Source of the DNA: Pseudomonas sp. RIT288
Lineage (GTDB): Bacteria > Pseudomonadota > Gammaproteobacteria > Pseudomonadales > Pseudomonadaceae
DNA: 64,000 nucleotides
Direction of reading: 5' to 3'
Assembly: GCF_000631985.1 (NCBI RefSeq)
Contig: NZ_JFYN01000017.1
Coordinates: 29,835 to 93,834 of the forward strand
Both the position numbers and the translations under genes were made by a program. Of the stretch, positions 8,618-17,064 are shown piece by piece; the stretch's first letter is position 1, and each line of letters opens with the position of its first letter. The notes under the pieces are model-generated. The model saw nothing but the letters and a program-made list of their open reading frames with translations. It was not told the origin of the DNA and searched no databases.

Positions 8618-11600
8618 GCACCACCGAGACTCATCAAGCAGTGAACAAACAGCCGTCGGATCTGAGCGCGACAGCCACGGCCAAGACTAAATCGCGCGCC
8701 GTGATGCCGTACTTACATGGAGACGTTTTTATGCCAGCACACACCTTTGCATTCCATCTTTCTCCTCGGGGCAAATTGCGCTGGGCGATCGCCAGCCTGT
8801 TCTTCGCCGTGCACCTGCCCAGCGCCATCGCCGGCGGTGTGGTGGTGGCTCCCGGCCCCGGCGGCACCGCGCAATTGCAGACCCAGGGCGGCGTACCCAT
8901 CGTCAACATCGTCGCGCCCAACGGTGCGGGCCTGTCGCACAACCAGTTCCTCGACTACAACGTCGACCGTCAGGGCCTGGTCCTGAACAACGCCTTGCAG
9001 GCCGGACAATCGCAGCTCGCCGGACAACTGGCGGCCAACCCGCAACTGCAGGGTCAGGCGGCGAGCGTGATCCTCAACGAGGTGATCAGCCGCAACCCTT
9101 CGGCCATCAACGGCGCCCAGGAAATTTTCGGCCGCGCGGCCGATTATGTGTTGGCCAACCCCAACGGCATCTCGGTGAACGGCGGCAGTTTCATCAACAC
9201 GCCGAACGCCAGTCTGCTGGTCGGTCGTCCGGAATTGAACGACGGCAAACTGCAAGCCCTGAGCACCCGCGACGCCAGCGGTCAGCTGCAGATCCAGAGT
9301 GGCGGCCTGCGTAACGCCGAGGGTTCGGTCAACCTGATCGCCCCGCGTATCGACAGCCAGGGCCGCATCGATGCCCGCGATCAACTGAACCTCACGGTCG
9401 GACGCAATCAGGTCGATTACGCCAGCGGTCAGGTGAAAGCCGTGGACCCGGCGGGCAACACTAAAGATCAACGCATCGACGCCAGCCTGTTCGGCGCGAT
9501 GCAGGCCGGGCGCATCAACATCGTCAGCACCGCTGAAGGCGCCGGCGTGCGTGTGGGGGCGGTGCCAGTGGCCGGGCGTGACGGCGTGCAGATCCGTTCG
9601 GCTGGCGACCTCAGCGTCAGCGGTGAAGCCATCCCCAACAGCCTCGAAGTGACCCGTGCCGGCATTCGCAGCAGTCAGGGCGATGTCGGCCTGCACAGCG
9701 GCAACGACCTGACGCTGGCCGCCACCGATGTCAGTGGTCGCGATGTCAGCGTCAATGCCAAGCGCAACCTGACCCTGAGCACCGTCGAAAGCCGCAAGCT
9801 CCAGGAGCAGCGCGAAAACTGGAGCAACAGCACCATCGGCATCACCTGGGAAACCTACGACCGCACCCAGACCGACAGTGAAACTCGCCAGCACGGCAGC
9901 CAGATCGTCGCCCGCCGTGACGCCAGATTGTCCTCCGGCAAAGACACCGAACTCAAAGCGGCCAAGGTTGAAGCAGCGAAAAATCTCGATGTGCAGAGTG
10001 GCGGCGATCTGCGCCTGACCGCGGCCACCGAAAGCCACACCCAGACCGATCAGGGCAACCATCGCAAGCATCTGTGGAAGGCTGACTGGAACAACAGCAG
10101 CGAAGAACAGCGCAGCCTCGGCAGCCAGTTGAAGGGCGGCAATATCGCTCTGCAGACCGCTGCCTTGTTGCGCGCCGAAGGTGCCGAACTGAACAGCTCC
10201 GGTGATGTGAAACTGGCGGGCAAGCAAGTTGACGTCACCACGGCCACCCGCACCCGTCGCAGCAACAACAACAGTTACTCCGGCGACCTGGTTGGCGGCG
10301 GATTCTTCGGCAAGACCGGTGACGCCGACAAGGGCCAGACCCGGCATCAGGGCAGTAAAATCAATGCGGCCGGCAAACTGATCGTCAAGGCTGACGATGT
10401 GCGCATCAGCGGCAGCCAGGTCCGTGGCGGCACCGAGGCCAGCGTGATCAGCGATCAGGGTTCGCTGGTGATCGACGGTGTGCAGGACACTTCGCACAGC
10501 AACAACCACGACAAGGACAGCAAGTTCTTCGGCATCACCAAGGACGAGTCGCGGCAGAATTCCAGGGACAGCACCACGGTGCGCAGCGAACTGGTTTCCG
10601 ACAGCAACCTCAAGCTCAAAAGCGCCAAGGACATCGAAGTGGCCGGCTCCACGGTCAAGGCCGGCGGTGCGCTGACGGCGGACGCTGCCGGTGATGTGAA
10701 CGTGCATTCCACGCAGAACACTCACGACAGCAGCTCGACCACCGAAACCCGTGGCTTCGACGCCTACGCCAAAGAGCAAACACCGGAGCAATACCGCGCC
10801 GGGGTGCACTACGAAGACAAGCAGCAGACCGTCACCCGCAACGACGTCAACCAGCAAGGCTCGAGCCTCAGCGGCGCCAGCGTGCAGGTGAAGGCGGGCG
10901 GCGATCTGACGATCAAGGGCGGTGAAGTCAAATCCACGGCTGGCGACACCACGCTGAGCGGCAAGAACGTGTCGTTGCTGGCCGAACAGGACAGCCACAA
11001 AACCTCATCCGACACCTCCAGCACCGGCGGCGGTTTCTACTACACCGGCGGCCTCGACCGTGCCGGCAGTGGCGTTGATTCTGCCCATAGCACCACGCAA
11101 GACACCAGCAGCAAAACCACCGCGCAAACCACCAGCGTGCAGAGCAGCGGCGGCTTGACCATCAACGCCGACAAGCTGGTTACCGAAGGTGCGCAGGTCA
11201 AGGCTGGCAACGGTCTGCACGTCGCGGCCAACGAGATCGACAACCGCGCGGCGAGCAACACCGAAAGCAGCAGCCACAATCAGAGCAACTGGTCGGCGGA
11301 CATCGGCGCCAACGTCGAGTACAAGGACATCACCCGCCCGATTGCCGGTGCGGTCAAGGATGTGCTCAACGGCAAGGTGCCGGACAAGGAAGCCCTGAGC
11401 AATCTCGGCCAGCCGAACGTTGGCCTCGACGTGGCGATCGGTCACGGCAGCGCCGACAAGACCGAGCAGAACAGCAACGCCGTGGTCAGCCGTTTCGACG
11501 GTGGCAGTGTCGAGGTAAAAACCGCCGGCACCCTGCACGACCAGGGCACTCAGTACAGCGCCAGCAACGGCAAGGTCAACATCAGCGCCGACAAACTGGT

Positions 11601-13200
11601 TGCCGATGCCGCGAGCAACACTCACAGCAGCACCGATAACTCAGTGGACGCCAAGGTCGACGTGCGCGTTTACACCAAGACCGGCGAAGACGTGAACGTC
11701 GCCGGCAGCGGCGCCGGTGGCAACAGCTACAGCAGCAAGGACAGCAGCACCGCAGTGGTCGGCGGTTATACCGGCAGCCAAGGCGTGAACATCAATGTTG
11801 GCGCTGACGCGCAGTTCGCCGGCAGCCGTTTCGACGGCGGGCAGGGCGGTGTGAGCATCAAGACCAGCGGCGATCTGGCGCTGAATCAGGCCAACGACCG
11901 CCAGAGCAGCAGCGACTCCAGCCTGCGCGGCAACGGCTCGCTGACGGTCGGCACCTTGCCGGGCACCGACGGCACCAACGTCGACCTCGGCGCCGGGTTC
12001 CAGCTCGATCACACCGGCAAGCAGACCACTGACACTCAGGCCCATGTCGCGAGCATCAGCGGCAACGGTCCGGTGCAACTCAACAGCGGCGGCAATCAGG
12101 TTCAGCAAGGCACGAAGATCGACAGCGCTGGCGGGATTGATCTGCACGCTGACGGCAAGCTTGATCTGCAAGCGGCCACCGATACGCACACCGCAACCGG
12201 CAGCAATCTCGGCGGCGGTTTAAAGGGCGGCGGCAGCAAATCCAGCAGCGAGAAAAGTCGCGATCAGGGCGGCAATCTGAGCGGCAACTTCAACATCGGC
12301 CGAATCAACGAAAGCTCGCAAACCCTGACCGGTGGCCAGCTCAACAGCCAGATCAACGTCGCATTGAGCGGTGACGCGGTGCACCTGCAAGGCACGCAAG
12401 TCGGCGCCCCGAGCGTCAACATCGATGCGCAGAAGGGTGGTTTCGTTCAGGCGTCGGCGCAGTCCACCGAGCGTCGCAACAACTGGAACGTTGCACTGAA
12501 TGCCGGCGGCAACCTGAGCAGCAAGACCCCGACCGCAGCCGATGAAAAGGCCAGCAGCGACCACGGCTTCAACGCCGGGGCCAAGGTCGGCGTCGATTAC
12601 CTGCAAGGCACAACCCAGCAGAACAGCCAGATCAAGGCTGACAGCGTGGTGCTCAACAGCGCGGGGGATGAGCAGCTGTCGGGCGCGCGGATCGACGCGA
12701 AAACGGTCAGCGGCAAGGTCGCCGGTGATCTGACCGTCGAAAGCCGTCAGGACTCGAAGACGCAGGCCAAGGTCGATGTTGATCTGGGCCTGACGGCGAA
12801 GAAAAATCCACCGAGCGACAAGGAAAAACTCGCCGGCACCGACTACAAACCGACGCTGAAAGCGCAAGGCGAATACGCGCACAAGGACAGCGTGGCGCAG
12901 GCGTCCGGCATCAGTGGCAATCAGGGTGTGAAGTTGAACGTGGGTGGTGGCACGCAGCTGACCGGCGCACGGATCTCGGCGACTGACGGCAAGGTGGATC
13001 TGGGCGGTTCGAAAGTCGGTAGCCGCGATCTGGTCAGTCGTGAATACGGAGTGAAAGCCGGGCTGGACCTGCCGCAGAAAACCGAGGAGAACGCACCGAA
13101 GGTGTCGTTCGAAAACGGCAATCTGAACGTCGGTCCGGTGACCCTGAGCGGCAATCTGGACAGCCAGACCCTGCAAGCGGGGCTCGACGAAAAAGGCTAA
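8614..13200 (+). CDS. TpsA filamentous-hemagglutinin-like exoprotein
   Basis: 1528 aa from ATG 8614, or 1489 aa from ATG 8731. Order: hydrophobic signal region ending H-L-P-S-A-I-A, the TPS secretion domain (about 75-330, with A-N-P-N-G-I-S-V-N-G-G), then many degenerate Gly/Ser/Asp/Asn-rich hemagglutinin repeats forming a long beta-helix. No VENN or PT-VENN motif and no C-terminal toxin domain is visible; the protein ends ...QTLQAGLDEKG while still in repeat-like sequence. It is therefore more like an adhesin than a contact-dependent inhibition toxin, and it may be shortened at the 3' end, where the last 33 bases are part of a 186-bp tandem duplication. No immunity gene follows. The substrate partner is the TpsB just upstream. 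Confidence 0.9.
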   Translation: MSTTETHQAVNKQPSDLSATATAKTKSRAVMPYLHGDVFMPAHTFAFHLSPRGKLRWAIASLFFAVHLPSAIAGGVVVAPGPGGTAQLQTQGGVPIVNIVAPNGAGLSHNQFLDYNVDRQGLVLNNALQAGQSQLAGQLAANPQLQGQAASVILNEVISRNPSAINGAQEIFGRAADYVLANPNGISVNGGSFINTPNASLLVGRPELNDGKLQALSTRDASGQLQIQSGGLRNAEGSVNLIAPRIDSQGRIDARDQLNLTVGRNQVDYASGQVKAVDPAGNTKDQRIDASLFGAMQAGRINIVSTAEGAGVRVGAVPVAGRDGVQIRSAGDLSVSGEAIPNSLEVTRAGIRSSQGDVGLHSGNDLTLAATDVSGRDVSVNAKRNLTLSTVESRKLQEQRENWSNSTIGITWETYDRTQTDSETRQHGSQIVARRDARLSSGKDTELKAAKVEAAKNLDVQSGGDLRLTAATESHTQTDQGNHRKHLWKADWNNSSEEQRSLGSQLKGGNIALQTAALLRAEGAELNSSGDVKLAGKQVDVTTATRTRRSNNNSYSGDLVGGGFFGKTGDADKGQTRHQGSKINAAGKLIVKADDVRISGSQVRGGTEASVISDQGSLVIDGVQDTSHSNNHDKDSKFFGITKDESRQNSRDSTTVRSELVSDSNLKLKSAKDIEVAGSTVKAGGALTADAAGDVNVHSTQNTHDSSSTTETRGFDAYAKEQTPEQYRAGVHYEDKQQTVTRNDVNQQGSSLSGASVQVKAGGDLTIKGGEVKSTAGDTTLSGKNVSLLAEQDSHKTSSDTSSTGGGFYYTGGLDRAGSGVDSAHSTTQDTSSKTTAQTTSVQSSGGLTINADKLVTEGAQVKAGNGLHVAANEIDNRAASNTESSSHNQSNWSADIGANVEYKDITRPIAGAVKDVLNGKVPDKEALSNLGQPNVGLDVAIGHGSADKTEQNSNAVVSRFDGGSVEVKTAGTLHDQGTQYSASNGKVNISADKLVADAASNTHSSTDNSVDAKVDVRVYTKTGEDVNVAGSGAGGNSYSSKDSSTAVVGGYTGSQGVNINVGADAQFAGSRFDGGQGGVSIKTSGDLALNQANDRQSSSDSSLRGNGSLTVGTLPGTDGTNVDLGAGFQLDHTGKQTTDTQAHVASISGNGPVQLNSGGNQVQQGTKIDSAGGIDLHADGKLDLQAATDTHTATGSNLGGGLKGGGSKSSSEKSRDQGGNLSGNFNIGRINESSQTLTGGQLNSQINVALSGDAVHLQGTQVGAPSVNIDAQKGGFVQASAQSTERRNNWNVALNAGGNLSSKTPTAADEKASSDHGFNAGAKVGVDYLQGTTQQNSQIKADSVVLNSAGDEQLSGARIDAKTVSGKVAGDLTVESRQDSKTQAKVDVDLGLTAKKNPPSDKEKLAGTDYKPTLKAQGEYAHKDSVAQASGISGNQGVKLNVGGGTQLTGARISATDGKVDLGGSKVGSRDLVSREYGVKAGLDLPQKTEENAPKVSFENGNLNVGPVTLSGNLDSQTLQAGLDEKG
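8719..8733 (+). promoter_or_regulatory. Strong internal ribosome site offering a second tpsA start
   Basis: GGAGA at 8719-8723 lies seven bases before the in-frame ATG at 8731. That start gives MPAHTFAFHLSPRGK followed by a conventional signal peptide. The upstream start at 8614 overlaps the tpsB stop but has a poorer ribosome site and adds 39 polar residues. Both starts are credible from the sequence. Confidence 0.55.
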
Positions 13201-13539
13201 ACATCACCGCTATAAAAACTGTGGGAGTGAGCCTGCTCGCGATAGCGTCAGTTCAGTCAGCGAAACTGTTGACTGAACCAGCGCCTTCGCGAGCAGGCTC
13301 GCTCCCACATTGTTTTTTATTTCGATGAAACCTTGAGGTCAGCTCGAAGCCTTACCCTGCAAGCGGGGCTCGACGAAAAAGGCTAAACATCACCGCTATA
13401 AAAACTGTGGGAGTGAGCCTGCTCGCGATAGCGTCAGTTCAGTCAGCGAAACTGTTGACTGAACCAGCGCCTTCGCGAGCGGGCTCGCTCCCACATTGTT
13501 TTTTATTTCGATGAAACCTTGAGGTCAGCTCGAAGCCTT
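13168..13539. repeat. Two tandem copies of a 186-bp unit spanning tpsA end, REP and nhaA end
   Basis: Copy 1 is 13168-13353 and copy 2 is 13354-13539. Each begins ACCCTGCAAGCGGGGCTCGA (the last codons of tpsA), then carries a TGCTCGCGATAGCG-type REP hairpin, and ends with the last codons of the convergent nhaA gene. Only one base difference was noticed (GAGCAGG against GAGCGGG). The duplication fills the 324-bp gap between the two genes, so each gene end exists in a working and an orphan copy. Confidence 0.95.
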
Positions 13540-14733
13540 CGCCTTACCTGCATTCATCAGCACGACCACCGCCAGCAGCGCGGACAGGATCGAGCCCAAT
13601 AACACCCCAACCTTTACCGAGTCGACCAGATGCGCTGCGCCCGGGAACGCCAGCGCGCCGATGAACAGGCTCATGGTGAAGCCGATCCCGCAGAGCAGGG
13701 CGACGCCGTACAGTTGCAGCCAGCTCGCGCCTTGCGGCAGTTGTGCCAGACCACTGCGAATCGCCAGGGCGCCGAGGCCGAGGATGCCGATCTGCTTGCC
13801 GAACAATAGCCCCAGCGCCACGCCCAGCGGCACCGGCTCGAGCAGGTTGCTCGGAGAAATGCCGGTCAGCGAAACCCCGGCGTTGGCAAAGCCGAAAATC
13901 GGTACCACGGCAAACGCCACCCACGGGTGCATTTTTTCTTCGAGGTACAGCAGCGGCGAATTGTGCTCGTCTTCCGGGTTACCCAGCGGAATGCACAGGG
14001 CCAGAATCACCCCGGCGAGGGTCGCGTGGATCCCCGATTGCAGCATGAAGAACCACAGGAAGGCGCCGGCGATCAGGTACGGCCAAAGCTTTCTGACGCC
14101 GCAGCGGTTGAGGATCACCAGCAGTGCAATCACCGCCAACGAGGCCAGCAGCATGCTCACCGACAGGCCGCTGGTGTAGAAAATCGCGATGATCACCACT
14201 GCGCCCAGATCATCGAGGATGGCCAGCGCGGAGAGGAAGATTTTCAGCGACACGGGCACCCGTTTGCCCAGCAGCGACAGCACGCCCAAGGCGAAAGCAA
14301 TGTCGGTGGCCGCGGGGATCGCCCAGCCGCTCAGGGTCTGTGGATTGCCCCAGTTGATCGCGACATAGATCAGGGCCGGGACCAGCATCCCGCCCAGCGC
14401 GGCGAAGCCCGGCAGCGCACGCTGCCCCCAGGTCGACAACTGGCCGGCGAGCATTTCGCGCTTGATCTCCAGGCCCACCAGCATGAAGAAGATCGCCATC
14501 AGGCCATCGTTCACCCAGTGCTCGATCGACAAGCCGGCGATTTTAATGTGCAGGGTCGAGAAATACGTGGCCGCCCAAGGCGAGTTGGCGACCAACAGTG
14601 CGGCGAGGGCCGCGGCCATCAGGATCAGACCGCCGGCGGATTCGGCGGCGAAGAATCGGGTAAGAAAGGCCAGGGCAGACGGCGATTCCTGGCGGGCAGG
14701 GGCAGCATGCAGGCGTGACGGATCGTGGCTCAT
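13525..14733 (-). CDS. nhaA: Na+/H+ antiporter NhaA
   Basis: 402 aa, about 12 membrane helices. The adjacent aspartates of the NhaA ion-binding site are visible in A-I-L-D-D-L-G-A-V-V-I, and the G-L-E-I-K-R-E stretch typical of the family is near residue 75. The protein expels Na+ or Li+ in exchange for protons at the inner membrane. Two starts are possible: ATG 14733 (MSHDPSR) with GGAG 11 bases upstream, or GTG 14739 with the same GGAG five bases upstream; they differ by two residues. The gene converges on tpsA, and its last codons lie inside the 186-bp tandem duplication. Confidence 0.95.
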   Translation of the reverse strand: MSHDPSRLHAAPARQESPSALAFLTRFFAAESAGGLILMAAALAALLVANSPWAATYFSTLHIKIAGLSIEHWVNDGLMAIFFMLVGLEIKREMLAGQLSTWGQRALPGFAALGGMLVPALIYVAINWGNPQTLSGWAIPAATDIAFALGVLSLLGKRVPVSLKIFLSALAILDDLGAVVIIAIFYTSGLSVSMLLASLAVIALLVILNRCGVRKLWPYLIAGAFLWFFMLQSGIHATLAGVILALCIPLGNPEDEHNSPLLYLEEKMHPWVAFAVVPIFGFANAGVSLTGISPSNLLEPVPLGVALGLLFGKQIGILGLGALAIRSGLAQLPQGASWLQLYGVALLCGIGFTMSLFIGALAFPGAAHLVDSVKVGVLLGSILSALLAVVVLMNAGKAKASS

Positions 14734-14968
14734 AGGCACGGCAACTCCGCGCGGCGGCCCGACCTGCGCTGAATTAAACCTGCCCTGCCGCGTTGTTGCG
14801 GTGGCACCCGGGCGGCATTTTACACAATAGGTGGTGGCTTAGGGGGAACGCGGGCGCAGTTTCGACGATGTGTGTCATTGCCCGGCAATTTCTCGATAAG
14901 CAGCAAGTGACTCTTAGATCTGTGCTTAGCTGTGCGTCGTCCGTTTCAGCCTCTGACCCTCTATAAAA

Positions 14969-15346
14969 ATGAAAACAGTCTTCATCGCTTTCCTCGGTTT
15001 TTTATCCGTCACTCAAGCAGCAACCTCCGTTGCGGAAAATGCCAACGGCAAGCGTCTCTATACCCAGCGCTGTGCCGTGTGCCACGGCGCGGATATCAAG
15101 GCAACCGGGCCTTTGGCCAACAAAAGCAATCCGCCGACACCCGACCTGACAACCTCCGCTTTCAAGCAGCGCCTGAAAGATTATCCGGGCGTTATCGTGT
15201 CCTCTATCATTCTTCGCCCGAATGGCAATCTGATTCCCAAAACCTTGCAGGACAACGGCGTGAAAATCGCGCCGCACGCCTGGAGCGTTGAGGATTTTCG
15301 CGATCTGCATCAATACATGAGTGAGGTGATTGCGAAATCACGCTGA
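14969..15346 (+). CDS. Small periplasmic c-type cytochrome
   Basis: 125 aa. A signal peptide (MKTVFIAFLGFLSVTQA) is followed by one haem-attachment motif C-A-V-C-H near residue 38. Class I cytochromes use a methionine near the C-terminus as second haem ligand; here the expected place reads K-I-A-P-H-A-W-S-V-E-D-F-R-D-L-H-Q-Y-M, with no Met-Pro, so the ligand may be a histidine or the late methionine. It would carry electrons in the periplasm; the partner is not visible. It is not obviously in an operon with the sigma factor gene that follows after 95 bp. Confidence 0.8.
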   Translation: MKTVFIAFLGFLSVTQAATSVAENANGKRLYTQRCAVCHGADIKATGPLANKSNPPTPDLTTSAFKQRLKDYPGVIVSSIILRPNGNLIPKTLQDNGVKIAPHAWSVEDFRDLHQYMSEVIAKSR

Positions 15347-15360
15347 TCCCGGGATCAGCG
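15341..15360. other. Perfect 20-bp palindrome over the cytochrome stop codon
   Basis: CGCTGATCCCGGGATCAGCG reads the same on both strands, with no loop, and contains the TGA stop of the cytochrome gene. There is no T-run after it, so a simple terminator is unlikely. It could be a protein site or a transcript-end structure. Confidence 0.4.
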
Positions 15361-15396
15361 GCGGGCTCGGTGCCCAAGGAATGAATTGCCGAGCTT

Positions 15397-15415
15397 AATA
15401 GGAAGCATTACTATT
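15397..15415. promoter_or_regulatory. Possible Fur box upstream of the FecI-type sigma gene
   Basis: AATAGGAAGCATTACTATT is a 19-bp imperfect palindrome 27 bp before the sigma factor ATG. It matches roughly half of the E. coli Fur consensus GATAATGATAATCATTATC, best in the outer ATA...TAT parts. Iron repression by Fur is the known control of FecI-type sigma genes, which supports the assignment; a weight-matrix score has not been run. Confidence 0.5.
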
Positions 15416-15441
15416 CACGCCCCATTCCACCGCACGCTGTC

Positions 15442-15942
15442 ATGAACCCCATGCTGCCCCGCAGACCCGGCTTTTTCGAGCATTACGAAGAGTTGATCGG
15501 CACCTGGACCCGGCGTCTGCGCAATCGCGCGCAGGCCGAGGATCTGGCGCACGACACCTTTGTGCGGGTGCTCGAATCCGATTCGGCAACGGTGCAGCAG
15601 CCACGGGCGTATCTGCACCAGACCGCACGCAATATTGCGGTCGACGGTTATCGGCGTGAGGACCGGCGGGAAGCCATGGAGTCGCAGGCGATCGATCACA
15701 GTGTGTCGTCCACCGGCGACCCGGAGCATTACATGCAGGCGATCCAGCTGGCCGACTCCATCGAACGGGCGTTGCAGGAGTTGCCGCTCAACTGCCGCAG
15801 GATTTTCGTCTGGCAGAAGATCGAAGGGCTGACCCAGGCGGAAATCGCCGAACGCCTGGGGCTGTCGAGGAACATGGTCGAAAAGTATATGATCCGCACC
15901 CTGCGCCACTTGCGCGATCGCCTCGACGGCATGCAGTCATGA
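15442..15942 (+). CDS. fecI: ECF sigma factor, FecI type
   Basis: 166 aa with region 2 (A-E-D-L-A-H-D-T-F-V-R-V-L, then P-R-A-Y-L-H-Q-T-A-R-N-I-A) and region 4 (L-P-L-N-C-R-R-I-F-V-W-Q-K-I-E-G-L-T-Q-A-E-I-A-E-R-L as the helix-turn-helix). FecI-class factors direct RNA polymerase to the promoter of their paired TonB-dependent receptor when its substrate arrives. An anti-sigma gene and a receptor with a signalling domain follow in order, which fits the classical FecI-FecR-FecA circuit. Start is ATG 15442; a second ATG lies three codons on. A possible Fur box is just upstream. Confidence 0.88.
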   Translation: MNPMLPRRPGFFEHYEELIGTWTRRLRNRAQAEDLAHDTFVRVLESDSATVQQPRAYLHQTARNIAVDGYRREDRREAMESQAIDHSVSSTGDPEHYMQAIQLADSIERALQELPLNCRRIFVWQKIEGLTQAEIAERLGLSRNMVEKYMIRTLRHLRDRLDGMQS

Positions 15943-15982
15943 GCGGCCGCCGCTTTTCATCCCCAGCCCGACAGGACATTCC

Positions 15983-16966
15983 ATGATGGATACCCGTGAT
16001 TGCGCGTGCGGGCAAACAATGGTGCGCGATGAAGCGGCACGCTGGTTTGTGCGTTTGCAGGAACCGCTGATCAGCGCCGACGAACAGCAGCGCTTCGACG
16101 TATGGCTGAATCAGCATCCGCAACACCGTGACGAATTCCAGTTGCTGCAAGGCTTGTGGACGGCGGCCGATCTGCTGCCGGCGCCACGTCTCAAGGCCCT
16201 CGTCGAAACCCCGCCGGCCCGTCGCGAACGTCGCCCACTGCTGCGCTATGCCGTGGCGGCCAGTGTGCTGGCGGTGGCGCTCGGCCTGGGTTTGTTCAGC
16301 GGTCTGAATCACCCCGACGGCTATAGTGCCGAGTTCGCGACGGCGCTGGGTGAGCGCAAGCATGTGGCGCTGCCGGACGGATCGGTGATCGACCTCAACA
16401 GTCGCAGCCGTCTGCAGGTGCGTTATAAGAAAGATCGGCGGCTGATCGAATTGAGCGAAGGCGAGGCACTGTTCAGCGTTCAGCACGATACTGCACGCCC
16501 GTTCGTGGTCGAGGCCGGCAGTGGCAAGGTCACGGTCACCGGTACCCGTTTCGACGTGCGTCGCGATGTCACGCAAACCCGGATCGCGGTGGAGCAGGGC
16601 ACGGTCAAGGTCCAGGGGCGCAATGCGCCGGACGACCAATTCATCAACCTGACTGCGGGCCTCGGCACCCATGTCGATGCCGAAGGCAAAGTCGCCGCCG
16701 CCTATGCGGTCAACCCTGTCGAACTGACGGCCTGGCGCAGCGGCAAACTGGTGTTCAACAATGCCAGCCTCGGCGAAGTGGCGGCGGAGGTTTCGCGTTA
16801 TCGCGACAAACCGCTGAAGGTCAGCAACACGACCGTCGCAAATCTGCGTCTGACCAGCGTGTTCAAATCGGACAACACCGACGCCTTGCTCAAGGCTCTG
16901 CCGAGCATTCTGCCGGTGGCTGTTCGCACCCTGGCCGATGGCAGTCAGGAAATAATTTCAAAATAA
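15983..16966 (+). CDS. fecR: FecR-family anti-sigma factor / signal transducer
   Basis: 327 aa. An N-terminal DUF4880 region (E-A-A-R-W-F-V-R-L-Q and A-F-D-V-W-L-N-like segments) precedes a single membrane helix at about residues 88-106. The periplasmic FecR domain follows (about 115-210, H-V-A-L-P-D-G-S-V-I-D-L-N-S-R-S), with a C-terminal STN-like part after it. It senses the loaded receptor through its periplasmic end and controls the FecI-type sigma factor encoded 40 bp upstream. ATG 15983 has AGGA six bases ahead. Confidence 0.88.
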   Translation: MMDTRDCACGQTMVRDEAARWFVRLQEPLISADEQQRFDVWLNQHPQHRDEFQLLQGLWTAADLLPAPRLKALVETPPARRERRPLLRYAVAASVLAVALGLGLFSGLNHPDGYSAEFATALGERKHVALPDGSVIDLNSRSRLQVRYKKDRRLIELSEGEALFSVQHDTARPFVVEAGSGKVTVTGTRFDVRRDVTQTRIAVEQGTVKVQGRNAPDDQFINLTAGLGTHVDAEGKVAAAYAVNPVELTAWRSGKLVFNNASLGEVAAEVSRYRDKPLKVSNTTVANLRLTSVFKSDNTDALLKALPSILPVAVRTLADGSQEIISK

Positions 16967-17064
16967 CATTCAGGTTTTTTTCGAGTTCATCGTCTTCCTG
17001 TTCAACTGCAACTGGTTTGCATTAACAGACGCACACTCTTGCGATCCACAGGACTACGTTCGAC

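Noticed and set aside
8713..10998. Long open frame (761 codons) on the strand opposite tpsA
   Set aside because: It lies wholly within a gene with clear secretion-domain motifs, has an Ala/Val/Arg-heavy composition typical of GC-rich antisense frames, and shows no domain or ribosome site.
8614..13539. Contact-dependent inhibition (CdiA/CdiI) system
   Set aside because: No VENN-type motif, no C-terminal toxin domain and no small immunity gene after the exoprotein.
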